A stretch of DNA of 64,000 nucleotides from Myotis daubentonii (lineage: Eukaryota > Chordata > Mammalia > Chiroptera > Vespertilionidae), in the NCBI RefSeq assembly GCF_963259705.1, contig NC_081861.1:108158102-108222101 (forward strand), written 5' to 3'. Positions 1 through 12,539 of the stretch are shown here, piece after piece (position 1 is the first letter of the stretch; each line of letters opens with the position of its first letter). The notes below the pieces were generated by a model, which saw only the letters and a program-made list of their open reading frames with translations, made no database searches and was not told the DNA's origin. The translations under genes and the position numbers were made by a program.

Positions 1-1067
1 TGTTCCCACTACCGAAAGTCAAATCATCTTCTGTCACCATATATTTGGCCTCCTTTACCCTTTACTACCCCCACCCCCTTCCCTCTGGTAACCTATATCA
101 TTTTTAAAGATGCTTCATATTCAGCCAAATTAGGAAAAAACACATTCCTACTTCTTCCCTGTGGTTATGGAGCTGTGCTATTGAAAACAAAGAAAGCCTA
201 AAGAACGTTCCACTGGCAGGCTTTCATTTTATGGTTTTGGGTGATTTATAAATTTTAAGCTCCTAATTACCATGCCAAAAAGAAGAGTATTATTTTTTTC
301 TGCTAGTTTTTACCTAAAATCCACAAAATCTTTACATTGCTCTTTGTGGCCTCTGCAACTCAACATTTTTACATATAGTATTTTTTTTTTTTACTTTGTA
401 CATGCCAGAGTATTAAAGACTCTACAAAGGATTAAGGTGAATATTAATCCACCCATAAATAACTTACTGAAAAGTTTATTTCAGCTCTTAGACACACCCA
501 CCTAGCCTCATCAGCAGTAAGAAGAGATAGGGCAAAAATGAATCATCATTTTCTGGGTGGTTATTAAATATCAGACACTAAACTGGGAAATTTGTGTGTG
601 CTACCTAGATGTCAACTCATATTACCCTGTGCTTTGAGATGTCCGTAATTTTGGCACAAGTCTTCTAGCACACATTGTGGAGAAGTCAAATGCTCTCCTT
701 GTGATTTATGTGAATCCTCAAGGAATGATGGTCTTATAATCACATCTGGTTTTGAGTTACTACTGTATTAATCTCTCTAACTCACACAGACTTTTGTTTG
801 TCTGACACCAAGCCAGTTGGGAAACTGTGTTACTTTCCCTTTATTTTCTCCTAAGCTGCTCATATACTCAATGTTTAGCAAAGATCACACACTACTTGCA
901 GTTTTGAAGTAAACAGAGATTTTACACTAATACAAAATGAGTAACTTTGAAATGAATTTTAGATATCCCTCTTCTTGCAAGTTTTTTGACCATACAGTTC
1001 TGAGGAATTTCTCACTGGTCATCTTTTTCCACAGGCTCCAGCATAATTTCATGTTGCTTAGCCCTCT
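1..1067. other. AT-rich intergenic sequence, nothing recognised
   Basis: No convincing open frame, RNA gene or repeat family is visible. Short open frames here have no recognisable domain. Very old, unrecognisable repeats cannot be excluded. Confidence 0.5.
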
Positions 1068-1073
1068 CCCTCA

Positions 1074-1103
1074 AGGGTTAGGGTTAGGCTAGGGTTAGGG
1101 CCA
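1074..1103 (+). repeat. Short interstitial telomere-like repeat
   Basis: About four degenerate TTAGGG units (AGGGTTAGGGTTAGG, then CTAGGGTTAGGG). The tract is under 35 bp, so it is not a telomere. Such tracts can arise at repaired breaks or by chance slippage. Confidence 0.6.
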
Positions 1104-1189
1104 TGCTACTCTGTTTGCCAGGCTCCTCCAGAGTCACTCTCTCCTATGTTAATTCTTCTCATTTTTATTACATTAAGCAATTTATTTCT

Positions 1190-1555
1190 CCATCCCTGTA
1201 TTCCTGCTTCTGCTGCCATAACAAGTATCACAACCTGGGTGGCTGAAACAAGAACTTCCCTTACAGTTCTGGAAGCTCAAAGTCCAAGATCAAGGTGCCA
1301 GCAGGGTTGGTCTCTCCTATACTTGCAAATGGCTGCCTTCTTTTTTTTTGTTCTCACACGGCCTTTTCTCTGTGCTCATTTACTCTTGGTATCTCTTCCT
1401 CTTATATGGACACTAGTCCTATTGTATTAGAACACTGCCCTTATGACCTCATTTTATAAATCATCTCCTTAAAGGTCCTATCTCCAAATACAGTCACATT
1501 AGGAATCAGGTTTCAATATATGAATTTTAGGGGAACACAGTTCAGTCCATAACAC
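1190..1555 (-). mobile_element. MLT1/MST-type MaLR LTR fragment
   Basis: Read on the minus strand, it begins with the typical TGTTATGGACTGAACTGTG-like start. It continues through the 'tccaaatacagtcacatt' and 'aagtccaagatcaaggtg' blocks and ends near 'tgctgccataac'. These are hallmark blocks of mammalian MaLR (ERVL-MaLR) LTRs. It is old and diverged. Confidence 0.7.
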
Positions 1556-1704
1556 TCATCTAAATGCCTACCATTTGTATCTAAAGGCACATTAACATAC
1601 TCTATCAAACATAGTTCCACACATGCTGAGGGTTTATCTCACCTTTAGATGCTCCTACAGATTAACAGATGTTTTGTGATCTCATTTCCTCTCCCTTCCT
1701 CTCC

Positions 1705-2560
1705 TAGAAATGAATAATCCATAGACTGAATAATGGGCACCACAAAATACCAGGTCCTAATCCCTGGAACTTGCCTTACTGAGAAAAATGTACTTTGCAA
1801 ATGTGATTAAGTTTATTAGTTTTAGATGGGGAAATTATCCTGGATTATCCATGTGGGCCTTAAATGCAGTCACATGTGTTTCTTTTTTAAAATTTAAATC
1901 ATTTATGAGATTTATCACTTAGTTATATAATGTCTAATCACTGAGGTGTATACTTGCATTTAACATAATATTGTATGTCAACTGTAATTGAAAATTCACA
2001 TGTATTCTTATAAGAGGGAGGCAGGGTGTAATCTGACACACATAAAGAAAAAGATTATATGAAGAATAAGCAGAGAGCCCTGGCTAGTGTGGCTCAGTTG
2101 GTTGAGCGATATCCTGTGCACCAAAAGGTTGCTGGTTCCATATCAGGTCAGGGCACATGCCCAGATTGTGGGTTTGATCCCCAGTAGGGGTCGTGTGAGA
2201 GGCAGCAGATCGATGTTTTATTTTTACATTGATGTTTCTCTCTTTCTCTTCTTCTCTCTCTAAAAAAAAAATTTAAAAATCAATATTTATTAATAAAAGA
2301 ATAAGCAGAGAGATTTGAAAATTAGGAGGATATGGACACAAGGCAGTAATATCAGCAGCTCTAAGAAACAAAGGCAAAAAATGGATTCTCCTCTACAGCT
2401 TCCAGAGGGAGTGAGGCCCTGCTGACACCTTGATTTCAGCCCAGTGATACTGATTTTGGACTTCTGATCTCCAAAACCATAAGGGAATTAATGTGTATTG
2501 TTTTAAGCCATCAAGTTTGTAGTAATTTGTTACAGCAGCCACAAGAAACTAATACAGATG
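1705..2560 (+). mobile_element. MLT1-type MaLR LTR interrupted by a Ves SINE
   Basis: The 5' part ('gactgaataatgggcacc', 'aggtcctaatccctgg') and the 3' part ('gatttcagcccagtgatac', 'ttttaagccatcaagtttg', 'agaaactaatacag') match the order of blocks in MLT1 LTRs. A Ves SINE with a clean duplication splits it, and roughly 110 bp of foreign AT-rich sequence lies around 1880-1995. Confidence 0.65.
2078..2296 (+). mobile_element. Ves SINE with perfect 16-bp target duplication
   Basis: This is a tRNA-derived SINE. Its head has an A-box-like segment (TGGCTCAGTTGG) and a B-box-like segment (GGTTCCATATC), which are pol III internal promoter elements. A pyrimidine-rich TCTCTCTT region and an A-rich tail follow. 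AAGAATAAGCAGAGAG occurs on both sides (2062-2077 and 2297-2312), an exact target-site duplication from L1-type endonuclease retroposition. It interrupts an MLT1 LTR, so it is younger than that LTR. Confidence 0.92.
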
Positions 2561-2694
2561 AGAAGAAAATAAAGACAAATTTTCTTATTGATGGAAATTT
2601 ATGTCACCACCAATTCCTTTCCCCCACCACACATACTTTAGGAGGCAAGCTAAGTTATATATCAGGTAGGGATTAAATAGTTTTTCACCCTGAT

Positions 2695-2856
2695 ACACAA
2701 ACATTATTTCATCTAATTTTTACAAATTTCTTTTGAGGTAAGAATTATGATCCTGATCTTATTGATAAAGAAACTGAGACTTGAAGAGCTTAAGTAATTT
2801 GTCAGATGGCATACAACTAACAAGTGACAGCACCAGGACTTAAACTTAGGAGAAGT
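2695..2856 (+). repeat. MIR SINE fragment
   Basis: Contains the MIR core in diverged form ('aaactgagacttgaagagcttaag', 'aacaagtgacagcacc'). MIR is an ancient mammal-wide SINE and is inactive. Confidence 0.6.
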
Positions 2857-4032
2857 AAATTCAAGGTATTAAATCAATGTGTAAGAAAAAATGAAGGTGG
2901 TACTATCAAGTAGAAACTGAAGTAGAAACTTTCTAAAGCTTAAAAAAATCTGGTCCTCTATTTAGTGGTTTGATTAAATGATTGTAGACATTTTCACTAA
3001 TACAGATATCATAATAGTAGTGAATATTCCAAACTGAAAACTTGCATCAGATTTTTGTTCATATAAGCTTTAAGAATAACTTAGAAATTGGGTTCTCACT
3101 GAAATATTTTCAAGAGTAAAATAATTTAATTCTACAACAGTGGTTATGAAAGTCTTGGTACTTAAGTAGCACATATTCTAGTATATGCAGAGGGTAGAGT
3201 GTGAACTTAACATAAGGATAACTTACTACAATGCAAAGGAGCTTATAAGATATATGATATAATGTAATTCATGCAATATGTTTCCATCATTTCTTTCTGT
3301 CCCACAGCACTCATCTATAAATACCTTCTGTGGGTAGGGGTAGGAGTATAGGTAGGGTTACAAATATGTTATTTCCTAATATATTTAACATAGATCATAT
3401 CTGACATCTTAAAATTAATCTCCTCCCCCCAAACCCCATATGACTTATATGACATATTTGACTATTTTAAACATACTTTACATGACTATTAATTCTGACT
3501 TTATTATACTAAGAGACCTTTCTCCTACTCCCAGCTAATTAATTGACTGAAGGACATCAGGATCAAATCGCTCCCCTTAAATATTTCATTTTCTTCCCAG
3601 AGTACAGAAAAATGGCACAGACAAACCCATCTCATCTCATCATAAAAGGTGAAATCAGGGATGGGATTCTTTGAAGGGTCTTGGAGGAAGTTGAATTTGA
3701 TTTGAATCTTGAATAATAATGTTTACAAGAGGAGAAGGAGGAAGATCATTTCAGACCGAGGGAGTAGTGTGAGAAAAGACATACTTGTGAGAAACTGCTG
3801 AGAAAACATAATCTTCCCTGTATTTAGAAATAAAAGAGAAGGATGGATTGGGGATGAAGTGTGGAGGAGAATGTAGGCTCTAGTTGGGGTTACCAATTGA
3901 GAGGTTAATTAAGCCTTATTTCCTTTTTCATAGAGGTCACTAGACAGACAAATGATAAGAATGCTATAGGTAAAAATAATGTGTGTTTTAGAAAGATTTG
4001 AGGTTTTTTTGTTGTTGTTAATCCTCACTGGG
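2857..4032. other. AT-rich intergenic sequence
   Basis: No gene is seen. Part of 3660-3790 resembles an old mammalian interspersed repeat ('agatcatttcagaccgaggg'), but I cannot name the family with confidence. Confidence 0.4.
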
Positions 4033-4266
4033 GGTATTTTTCCATTGATTTTTAGAGATAATGGAAAGAAGGAGGAGAGACAGAGAGAGAGAGAAACATC
4101 TATGTGAGAGTGTCACATCAATTGGTTGCCTCCTGCACATGCCCCCACCAACCGGGCCTGGGGATGGAGCCTGCAACCTAGGTACTTGCCCTTGACCGGA
4201 ATCTAACATGTGACCCTTCAGTTTGAGGGCCAACTCTCTATCCATTGAGTCAAACCAACTAGGGCC
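4033..4266 (-). mobile_element. Ves SINE
   Basis: The reverse-complemented Ves layout runs from an A-rich tail (as 'ttttccattgatttttagag') through the purine-rich 'gagagacagagagagag' block and 'cctcctgcacatgc' to the tRNA-like head ending 'ccaactagggccag'. No clear target duplication was found by eye. Confidence 0.88.
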
Positions 4267-5987
4267 AGAAATATCTGATTAGGTCATGGGATCACTTGAA
4301 CTGGGTAACAGCATTGTCCAGGAGGTTGGTAACTGGAACATCTTTACCAAAGAGTGGTGATTAATGGAGCGATGCTAAACTTAGAGGGAGGTTTCTAGTA
4401 GAGTCACATAACTAAAAATCATGCAGATCATGTTTGCAGATTATAGAAGACTTAGAAATAAAGTTAAAATGTAGAAGGAAATACTCAAGATTCATAAAAC
4501 TCTCTACAGAATAAGAGTTTAATGAGATTAAGCAAAGAATTAGTTCATGCATGCTTTCATTTATTGAACACCTACTATATACTAGTATTAGGCACTAGGA
4601 TAGGTGGTGGTGATACAAAGATAAACAACAGTTACTCAAAGACTCACAGTCTCACTGTGGGGGCAGATAAATCAATTTTATCAGTACAGTGTGATAAGTA
4701 CTATGATAGAAACATAACGTGCTATAGGAAGAAGAGAAAGGACATTTAAATGAAAAAGTTATTAATGAGGATATGATGTTTGAGAAGAATTTTAAAGGAA
4801 TTAACCAGTAATGAAGAAAGAAGGATGATATTTTAGGTGGAGAAAAGCAAAAGGCTTTGAAGCAGTAAGACATATTTCAGGAAACCTATGTAGTAAGGTC
4901 TCACTATACAGTATATAAGTAATGGTGGGCATTGAAGAGTGAAACAGAAATGAAATTGCACTGTGAGCTCATGGAAATTGAGATCAGGATATATCCACTT
5001 TGATATTACCAAAATTAATATAGAGCCTGAAGCAGAATAAGACCCCAAGAAGTATTTTTTGAATGGATAAGTTAATGAACAGCATGAGTTATATCTTAGA
5101 TGCCCTTAAGAATGGCCCTAGATGCTAAACTTGAGAGTTTGAATTTTGTCTTATTGGGATGGGGAGGGGCCACTAAGTTTGTTAAACATGGAGTGATACA
5201 TTCATATGTGTGTTTTAGAAAGTCCACTCTGGCAGCAGTGAGACAAATGCATTATAGAGGAGCTACTCTGAAGGCAGGTGGGCTGCTATTATGATCTAGA
5301 TAATAAATTAGAGTGAACTAAATCATTAAGAAAGTGAAAGCAGGGCTGCACTAATAGAACCAACAATATTTGGCAACTGATTACTTGTGGATATTAAGTA
5401 GAGATTGAGGAGTATAAACTGGGTGAGTTTAAGGAAAAAGGTAAAAAAAATTAACAGTTAGAGACCTTTGATATAATTATTTAAGAGCCTAATAGATAAA
5501 ATTGTATTTCACAGAAACAGGGATAAGTTAAGATAGAGAAGCAAAGTATGTGTTCTGAAGTCACTAGAAAGCACTTGATCACCATAATAAAGATGACCAA
5601 AGGTTTTTGACCTAATTAAAAATAAGAAGTCATATAAGAAATGGCTTTACTAGAAAAATGTAGCATGTGGTTAATTTCTATTATTGATACATCTCTTGGC
5701 TTTTTTATAATTAAAATCAGATATAAGGTTTAAACTGGAAGAAGGTAAAATTTTATAACATGAATAAAAGCTGTTAAGGATGTGTAGAAAGAATGCATTG
5801 AAGTATTTGGGGTACAGCTAAAGTTTAAGACCATGATATCTGGTAGTATCAATCAGCATGACTTTGTGGGTTTTTCTAAAAGGATCTAGCAGCACAAATA
5901 TAGGATCAATGTTTGAAAAGTTGGATTATTATATTAGTTTGTGGATGAGTATCAATGGAAAAGAATTGTGATAAAAAGAAATTAGTC
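4267..5987. other. Intergenic sequence with probable ancient repeat
   Basis: Around 4545-4640 ('tttattgaacacctactatata') and 5100-5290 the text resembles a widespread old mammalian repeat also seen near 62085-62830. No open frame has domain support. Confidence 0.4.
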
Positions 5988-6197
5988 TCTGCCCGGCCAT
6001 CATGGCTCAGTGATTGAGTGTAGATCTATGAACCAGGAGATCATTGTTCAATTCCCAGTCAGGGCACATGCCCAGGTTGCGGGCTTAATCCCCTGTGGGG
6101 GTGTGCAGGGGGCAGCTAATCAATGATTCTCTCTCATCATTTCCATTTCTATCTTTCTCCCTCTTCCTTTCTGAAATCAATAAAAATATATTTAGGA
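5988..6197 (+). mobile_element. Ves SINE with 15-bp target duplication
   Basis: The head reads 'tgcccggccatcatggctcag'. The B-box-like part is 'gttcaattccc', and the tail is 'tgaaatcaataaaaatat'. AAAAAGAAATTAGTC flanks it exactly at 5973-5987 and 6198-6212. Confidence 0.92.
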
Positions 6198-6212
6198 AAA
6201 AAGAAATTAGTC

Positions 6213-7239
6213 CCGTTTCTCTGCTGCCTTTTACAGCAAAAATTATTGAGTAAAATTTCTATACTCACTATCATTTCCTCTTCTTTAAATTCTCTTTTAA
6301 ACCCTCTTCAATAAGGCTTTATCACTACCTATCCATTGTAACTATTACTGTCAAAGTCACCAGGTACTTAAACCCAATGATCAATTTTCCCTCCTCATTT
6401 TACCTGAAAATTAACAGTATTTGATACATTTGTTTGTTCCCTCCTTGGATTCCAGCATAGTACATTCTTCTGGTTTTCTTCTGACGTTTCTAGCCATGAC
6501 CCATTTAAATGTTGCATGATACCAGGAATAAATTCTTGGATGTCTTCTCTTTTCCATCTATATCTATTCTCTTGGAGAGCTGATCCAATTGCATGGCTTT
6601 AAATATCATCTAAATCCTTCTGATTCTCAAATTTATATCTGTAGCCTAGACTTCTTCCTTGAACTCCAGACTTAAGTATCCAGCTTACTTCTAAACATCT
6701 CCATTTACTTGGGTACATTATAGATATCTTATTTGAGAATGCTCTTTATTTTGACACTCTCATGTGTAAGGCATGTTCACAATTACTTGTTTGAAGTTAT
6801 GTACAAAACACATTCTCTCACTTTCCAGCTGCTCTGCTTTTCCTTTGTACCTGGTGCTACAACTGTTCCCTTCATATCTTAAGGATCTACAGTTCTCAAT
6901 CGTGAGGAACATGCAGACAATACTTTAAGGACTTGCATGGAGAATCTGCTTCAAAATAGGAAGTAAGCTTCTATGAATGAAATCACTAAGATATCAAAAG
7001 TCACAGGGAATAAGGAAGAGGAAGGTGACAAAATCAGCTCATGAATTATTATAGATATCTTTAACATGTCCTAAAACATTCCCAGATCCCCACAATATTT
7101 TCACCTTTCCTCAAATTCCTGCTGCTTCAGTAGTCTTTCTTATATCAGTTCATGGCAATTCTATTCTTTCTACTGCAGACAGAAACCGCAGTATAGGTTT
7201 TGACTACTTCCTCTCACACCCCAAGTTCATATTCACTCT
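6213..7239. other. Intergenic sequence, nothing firm
   Basis: C/T-rich on the plus strand. Parts of 6480-6760 look like a diverged ancient repeat, but I could not assign it. No gene is seen. Confidence 0.35.
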
Positions 7240-7640
7240 CTCTGGAATCTAAAAAGACATACTTATAGGACCAGAGAGTAGTAGAATGGTGGTTGCCAGG
7301 AACTAGGGAGTGAGGAAAATGGGGACATGTTGTTCAAAGGGCACAAACTTACAGTTATAAGATGAATAAGTTCTGAGGATTTTACAACATGATGACTCTA
7401 GTTAATAATACTATGCTGTATACTTGAAATTTTCTAAGAGAGTAGATCTTAAGTATTCTTACCACACATACCAAAAAAGTAACTGATAAATGTATTAATT
7501 AACTTGATCATGCTAATAATTTCACAATTGCATACATATATTAAATATCAGATTGTACACCTTTAAAAATCATGCTGTACAACTTAAATATATGCAATTT
7601 TCTGGCAATCATGTATCAATAAATCTGGAAAAATAATTCA
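7240..7640 (+). mobile_element. Old L1 3' end (L1MA/MB-like 3'UTR)
   Basis: Contains the conserved run 'tagtagaatggtggttgccagg', then 'ttaataatactatgctgtatacttgaaattt', ending with 'tcaataaatctggaaaaa'. This is the usual 3'UTR of older mammalian L1 families, which are inactive. Confidence 0.75.
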
Positions 7641-7711
7641 ATTTTATTTTAAGAAGGCTGTATTTGAAATACTAATATTTGTGACATTATCTTTAAAATT
7701 TTATATTTTTA

Positions 7712-7895
7712 AAGATTTTTAAATTGATTTTTAGAGAGATAGGAAGGGAGAGGGAGAGAAATATCGATGTGAGAGCAAAACATCCCCTCCTGGGGATTGA
7801 GCCTGCAACCTGGGCATGTGGTCTGACCAGGGATCAAACTAGTAAACTTTTGGTGCATGGGACGATGTCCAAGCAACTGAGTCACACTGGCCAGA
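7712..7895 (-). mobile_element. Ves SINE
   Basis: In reverse orientation the A-rich tail appears as 'ttaaattgatttttagagag', then 'gagagaaatatcgatgtgagag', with the tRNA-like head ending 'actggccag'. The head is slightly shortened compared with the other copies. Confidence 0.85.
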
Positions 7896-8261
7896 ACACT
7901 AAAGTTTTCATATGATTTTTATTTGGCATTTTTGTGTGGGGTTTTTTTGTTACTTTTTAAATGTTTTCTATTATCGGTTGTCTTTATCAGGTAGAGATCA
8001 TTTTAACATCCATTTGAAATATATAATCTTTTCATAATATATTCATTCATAATAAACCATGCATGCATTTTATATTGGATTTTTTTTTACAGAAACTTCC
8101 AGTATCAGAGGAAAATGATTCACTGTTTATAATAGAAACTCATAATTAATTAGAAACATGCAAGTAAGTGTTAAGAAAAATGTTGAGTATATTATGATTT
8201 TAGAAATTTCTGAGAATTTCCTGAGTGTCACATATTTTGAGCCTGGAATATAATGATTAAT

Positions 8262-8536
8262 ATCTATCACTACTTTCTTACTTCCTTTAAGTCACCCTCA
8301 AATGTCACCTTACCACATTCCATATGTACCCATCTCTGCTTGATTTTCCCCGTAGCACTTAATTCCTGATATATTGTCATTTGTTTACTTTTTAACCATT
8401 CCATTCCTCTCATTGCAATGCAAATTCTATGAGACTGTGGATTTTTACTTTTACTGCTATATCCAAAGTTCTTAGAATAGAGCTTACCATACAGTAGGCG
8501 CTTTTTAAAATAGTTTTAATGAATGAATAAATTATA
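8262..8536 (+). repeat. L2 LINE 3' fragment
   Basis: Shows diverged L2 3' landmarks: 'caaatgtcacctta', 'cccgtagcactta', 'attctatgagactgtgg', 'acagtaggcgctttt' and the terminal 'aatgaatgaataaa'. Ancient and inactive. Confidence 0.65.
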
Positions 8537-9884
8537 TAGTATGGTATTTAGACTGGATAGAGACAGAAGCGAATCTGGATGTGAGCTGTGGGGACTCAGG
8601 TCCAAGTAGAAGTTTAGATGAGGTAATAATAAAGGACTAAGATGACTGGAAGAATAAAAAATGTGATCAGGACATGTAGTACAGGAGTTTAAATTTGCAG
8701 AAATGAAGCAATACTAGGTTACAAAATTTATGTTATAATCATGGAAACGGGCAAATGATGAAAACTGGTAATAAAGGCATTTGGTGTTGAAGTGATCAAG
8801 GCTAGAGATAAGACCTGGATTAATCGGAATAATATACATAGACATTGAAGTTACCAAGCATGATGTCAAGAAAAGATGTGGAGAAGTTGATGGCCTCAAT
8901 GAATGTTGGGATTGACCTGGAAGTCCTAGGATGGCAGTAACAAGAACTTCCATGTTCATTGCAGCAATATATATACAAAGCCAAGATAGAGAAATAATTT
9001 AAATAATTATAAAGGCAGTGTTTATTAAAACAATTTTATTTTCAAAATTGAGCCATCAGCTATTAAAGAAGGAAATTGTGCCATTTGCTAAAACATGGTA
9101 TAATTAGTTAACGGTCATCAGAGAAAGTCTTTATATGAAGGTAGAGAAATACTAATAGCTTAAAATTACAATTTGTTAAAATTCTACCATATGTTCCAGA
9201 TAAGGTAATAGGTATTTTGCATCTGTTATCTCAGGAAATCCTTACAACAACTCTCCAGTCGTATTCAAGAATTTTACCTAAGCTGCTGGACAGGTATTCA
9301 GCAGACTTTGCTACATATTGACTAGCTGCTCAGTCATAAATGCTATCAGGAATATGGAGGAAGCAAAAGTGAGTGGTAGCTGTAGTTGTTGTAATAGGGG
9401 CTGCTCTGGGTGGAGAAATATAAGCAATTCTTTACAATGCATTGTCCTGTAGTTTTTATTAGGAGATGAGATATAGGAAATATTTATCAAGTATCAGCTC
9501 GTTACACTGTATTTGGGCATAGGTGTGTGGTGAGTGAGTGGATTTTATGTGGACTTGGACTTTAGAAATTTGAATAGGGCTCTCCAGAACTACAGCAAAA
9601 ATTGGAGGTGGATATTAGGTAGTTGGCAGTTGTATTGACAGGTAGGATGGTGGTGGCTAATGTAGACTAAAAGTCAGTGTAGGGGATAAATTATGCCATT
9701 TGGATAAAGGAATATACTACCTTAGGGGAGAGTTTAAGAGGGGGTATGCATGTGTGTGTTGGGGGGGGGAGTGATGATGAAAGGTAGTGGGCAAGTCAGA
9801 TATGAAATGTAGACATAGAATATGTTCCTAACAACACTAAGGGGCAGAGAGATGAAAAAGTAAACTTTCTGGTTTACCAAATCA
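8537..9884. other. Intergenic sequence, nothing firm
   Basis: No gene is seen. A short MIR-like piece may lie near 9180-9260 and a run of nine G lies at 9761-9769. Otherwise featureless. Confidence 0.35.
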
Positions 9885-9953
9885 GGTTGTATATTTTAAA
9901 TATATACAATTTTTAATTGTCAATTATACCTCAATAAAGCTGGAAAAAAGCCA
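9885..9953 (+). mobile_element. L1 3' terminal fragment
   Basis: 'aaatatatacaatttttaattgtcaattatacctcaataaagctggaaaaaa' is the standard last ~60 bp of older L1 elements, a severely 5'-truncated copy. Confidence 0.75.
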
Positions 9954-10007
9954 GTATTCTGTTGCAAATGTTCTTCTATTGGTGGGTATTTTATTTGATG
10001 TAGAGTG

Positions 10008-10440
10008 TTGTGGGTTCAATTTTATCCCCCTAAAAGATATGATGATATCTTAACCCTCAATACTTCTGTGACCTTAAGTTCATTGCAGATGTAATTAGTT
10101 AAGATGAGGTCATACTAGAATATGGCTGGCCATTAATCTAATATGTCTGGCATCCTTATAAAAAGAGAGAGAAACATAGGGAGAATGTCATTGAATAACA
10201 ATGGTAGAGATTGCAGTAATGAAGCTGCAAGGCAAGAAATGTAAAAGATTGCTGCCACCATCAGAAGCTAGAAAGAGGTGAGAAAGGATTATACCAAGAG
10301 TCTCAGAATTAAACATGGTTCTGCTAACATCTTAATTTTGGACTTCTAGGTTCTAGAGCTGTAATTAAAGTAATTTCTATTGTTTTAAGCCACACAGTTT
10401 GCAGCAAGTTGTTATGGAAGTTCTAGTAAGCTGGTACATC
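10008..10440 (+). mobile_element. MLT1-type MaLR LTR
   Basis: Runs from 'gttgtgggttcaattttatcccc' through 'ttcattgcagatgtaattagtta' and 'catccttataaaaagagag' to 'tggacttctaggttctagagctg' and 'ttttaagccacacagtttgc'. This is the full block order of an MLT1/MST LTR. Confidence 0.75.
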
Positions 10441-10617
10441 AGACCATTAAAAGTCCCTGTGATGTGGGTTCAATTCTTTGAGCGAAGTGGAATGTAAACT
10501 GCAGAGACTATACACTAGGGATGCACTCAGCTGCAAAGCTGGCTTGGAAACTGAGCAACCCATTAACATGGAGCACTCATCTTCTCAGTGCTGCTCTCTG
10601 GTGGCTCTGGATCTCAG

Positions 10618-10983
10618 CTAGAAGATATTACACAGATTTATTGGTCTTCTGCCCATATTACATCCTGGGGTTAAATGGTGTAAAAGTCTTAGGGCCTGAT
10701 GACTTTTATAAATAGTGCCTTCTCCATTGTTCCTGGTACTCAGGCTTCTCACTTTCCCTTCACACTTAAGCTTCATGAAATGATAATTGTTTATACTCAC
10801 AATCTTGATTCCTCTAACTTCTGTAACTAGCTGATTGTGAGTCTTTTTGTTGTTGTTGTCGTTGTTCCCTTGGCAGTGTACCTGGAACCACTCTTGTCCT
10901 TCTGCTGGCTCTGGCACCTCATAATCCAATGTTGCAATTTCATTAGAACACTGGTCTGTTAGGGAAATGATAAATGATCTCAA
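10618..10983 (-). other. 121-codon open frame of unknown origin, probably non-coding
   Basis: This is the longest minus-strand open frame in the first 17 kb. It shows no domain I recognise. It contains an Asn-rich patch from a short GTT/ACA repeat at 10848-10866, and has no visible splice or promoter context. Most likely chance, or the remnant of an old repeat. Confidence 0.2.
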
Positions 10984-11501
10984 ATTAAGGCTTTAGTTGC
11001 CCATAAAGGAAGGCTTCTTGTCCATGTTAGCAAGCATGTTTTATCGGGGCCCAACTGTGTTTCATCCCACAGGTCTCTTAGATCTGTGACCTTTGAATCT
11101 TGCCTCCTAGTTGCTTTTAATGTATAAGCTGAGCTGTGTTCAGATGACTTAATTGGGACTCCTGATACTAGAATGCAACTAAAATGGAATAATATCTAAA
11201 GAGAACCAGAAAACTTGTATTTCATATGACAGTCAAATTATATACCTACACTTATTATTATCAATATATTTTCTTTCAATGGCAGTTATGGGTGAATCTA
11301 TATGTACCACTTCCCCCATCACAGTAAGACTCAGCAACACCATTTTGATAAACCAGTCTACTTTCACTGGATATGATTAATCACATTGTCATCTTAACCT
11401 TTCATAAAACCACAGAATGTGAGATCCTGTAATAAACCTATAGATCACCTAATTCCACTCCTGTATTTTATTTTTTTCTTGTGGATATCATTCCTGTTTT
11501 T

Positions 11502-11523
11502 TGTTTGTTTGTTTGTTTGTTTT
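11502..11523 (+). repeat. (GTTT)n microsatellite
   Basis: About five and a half GTTT units directly before a reverse-oriented L1 3' end. It was probably seeded by the (AAAC)-rich poly(A) tail of that L1. Confidence 0.8.
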
Positions 11524-11600
11524 TACTTTTTTTCAATTACAGTTTACATTCAATATTAGTTTGTATTAGTTTCAGGTGTACAGGTTAGTTCACTCCTTTA
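11524..11600 (-). mobile_element. L1 3' terminal fragment
   Basis: 'caattacagtttacattcaatattagtttgtattagtttcaggtgtacag' is the reverse complement of an older L1 3'UTR end. It is severely truncated. Confidence 0.7.
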
Positions 11601-12225
11601 CTTTAAAATATGTGAAACATGATGCTAAGAAATAGGAATTGGCTTCAACAGGATGCACAGATATTAAGTTAAGACCTAGTATTTCAGTCTCTTGACTCCG
11701 AGTCTTGATATTCTTCTCTATTGCCACACTGCTAGCAGTCTTCATCTAAAAACAAGTCCCAATGGGATGAATAGTTTCCTATTTTCATTGAAATGTCCCC
11801 CCTAATTATCCTCTATGGAAATTATTTAGCAGATTTTAGCTGCATGAATTTTGATAACATATAAAATTACATTTATCTCAGCCAGCCTTATAGCAAGCTG
11901 AAATTACTATAGACAAAAAATCTCAATCTTTATTGACTATTCTCATTCAAAATGCCTCTATTGATCCCACTGCCCAAGGATGGTCATTCAGTACTCTATA
12001 AAGTCTGCATTATTATTGTCCAGTGATTACCGAGAGTGTAATCTGAAAGAAGAGACACTGGGGAGATCAAAATCAACATGTAGACTGATCAAAATATCTC
12101 TAAAGAAATTGAAAAGTTGTTCGATCCCAGACACTTCCAGGAGATGGCAGCATAAGGCAGGTCTGGATTCAAAGAGAACTGAACATTGAAAAAAGAAACT
12201 TTACATTGTATAGTATGTTTAAGAT
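11601..12225. other. Intergenic sequence, nothing recognised
   Basis: No gene or named repeat is seen. Confidence 0.35.
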
Positions 12226-12330
12226 GGAATCATGCCACCAACTAAAACCTGTATGCAATATACAGATGACTCATCATAGAATTGTACACTTGAAACTTAT
12301 ATAATTGTATTAACCAAGCAACTGATGTGA
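12226..12330 (+). mobile_element. Old L1 3' end fragment
   Basis: 'agaattgtacacttgaaacttatataattgtattaacc' is the recognisable tail part of old mammalian L1 3'UTRs. Confidence 0.6.
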
Positions 12331-12539
12331 CAAGGTCGCATAAGTCACTAGAGTGAGAATTACCAGGCAATGGTCATAGAGCGTGTTAAAGGAAATACTG
12401 AGATTAAATACACCCTGAAAACTTCGTTTTAAATATTTCTAAGTCAACACTGTCCTGTGATCAACAATGAGATGATAAGCATTTTCAAAGGAAGGTTCTA
12501 ATAATATGTGAGAAAACTCACAGAATTTATGATATTCAC

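Noticed and set aside
1074..1103. True telomere or chromosome end
   Set aside because: Only about four degenerate units with ordinary sequence on both sides.
2078..2150. tRNA gene
   Set aside because: The A- and B-box-like sequences belong to the head of a Ves SINE; there is no cloverleaf, and a SINE tail and target duplication are present. The same applies to the other Ves copies.
10618..10983. Host gene exon on the minus strand
   Set aside because: No splice-site pair, no domain and no neighbouring exon seen; part is low-complexity. Kept only as an uncertain open frame.
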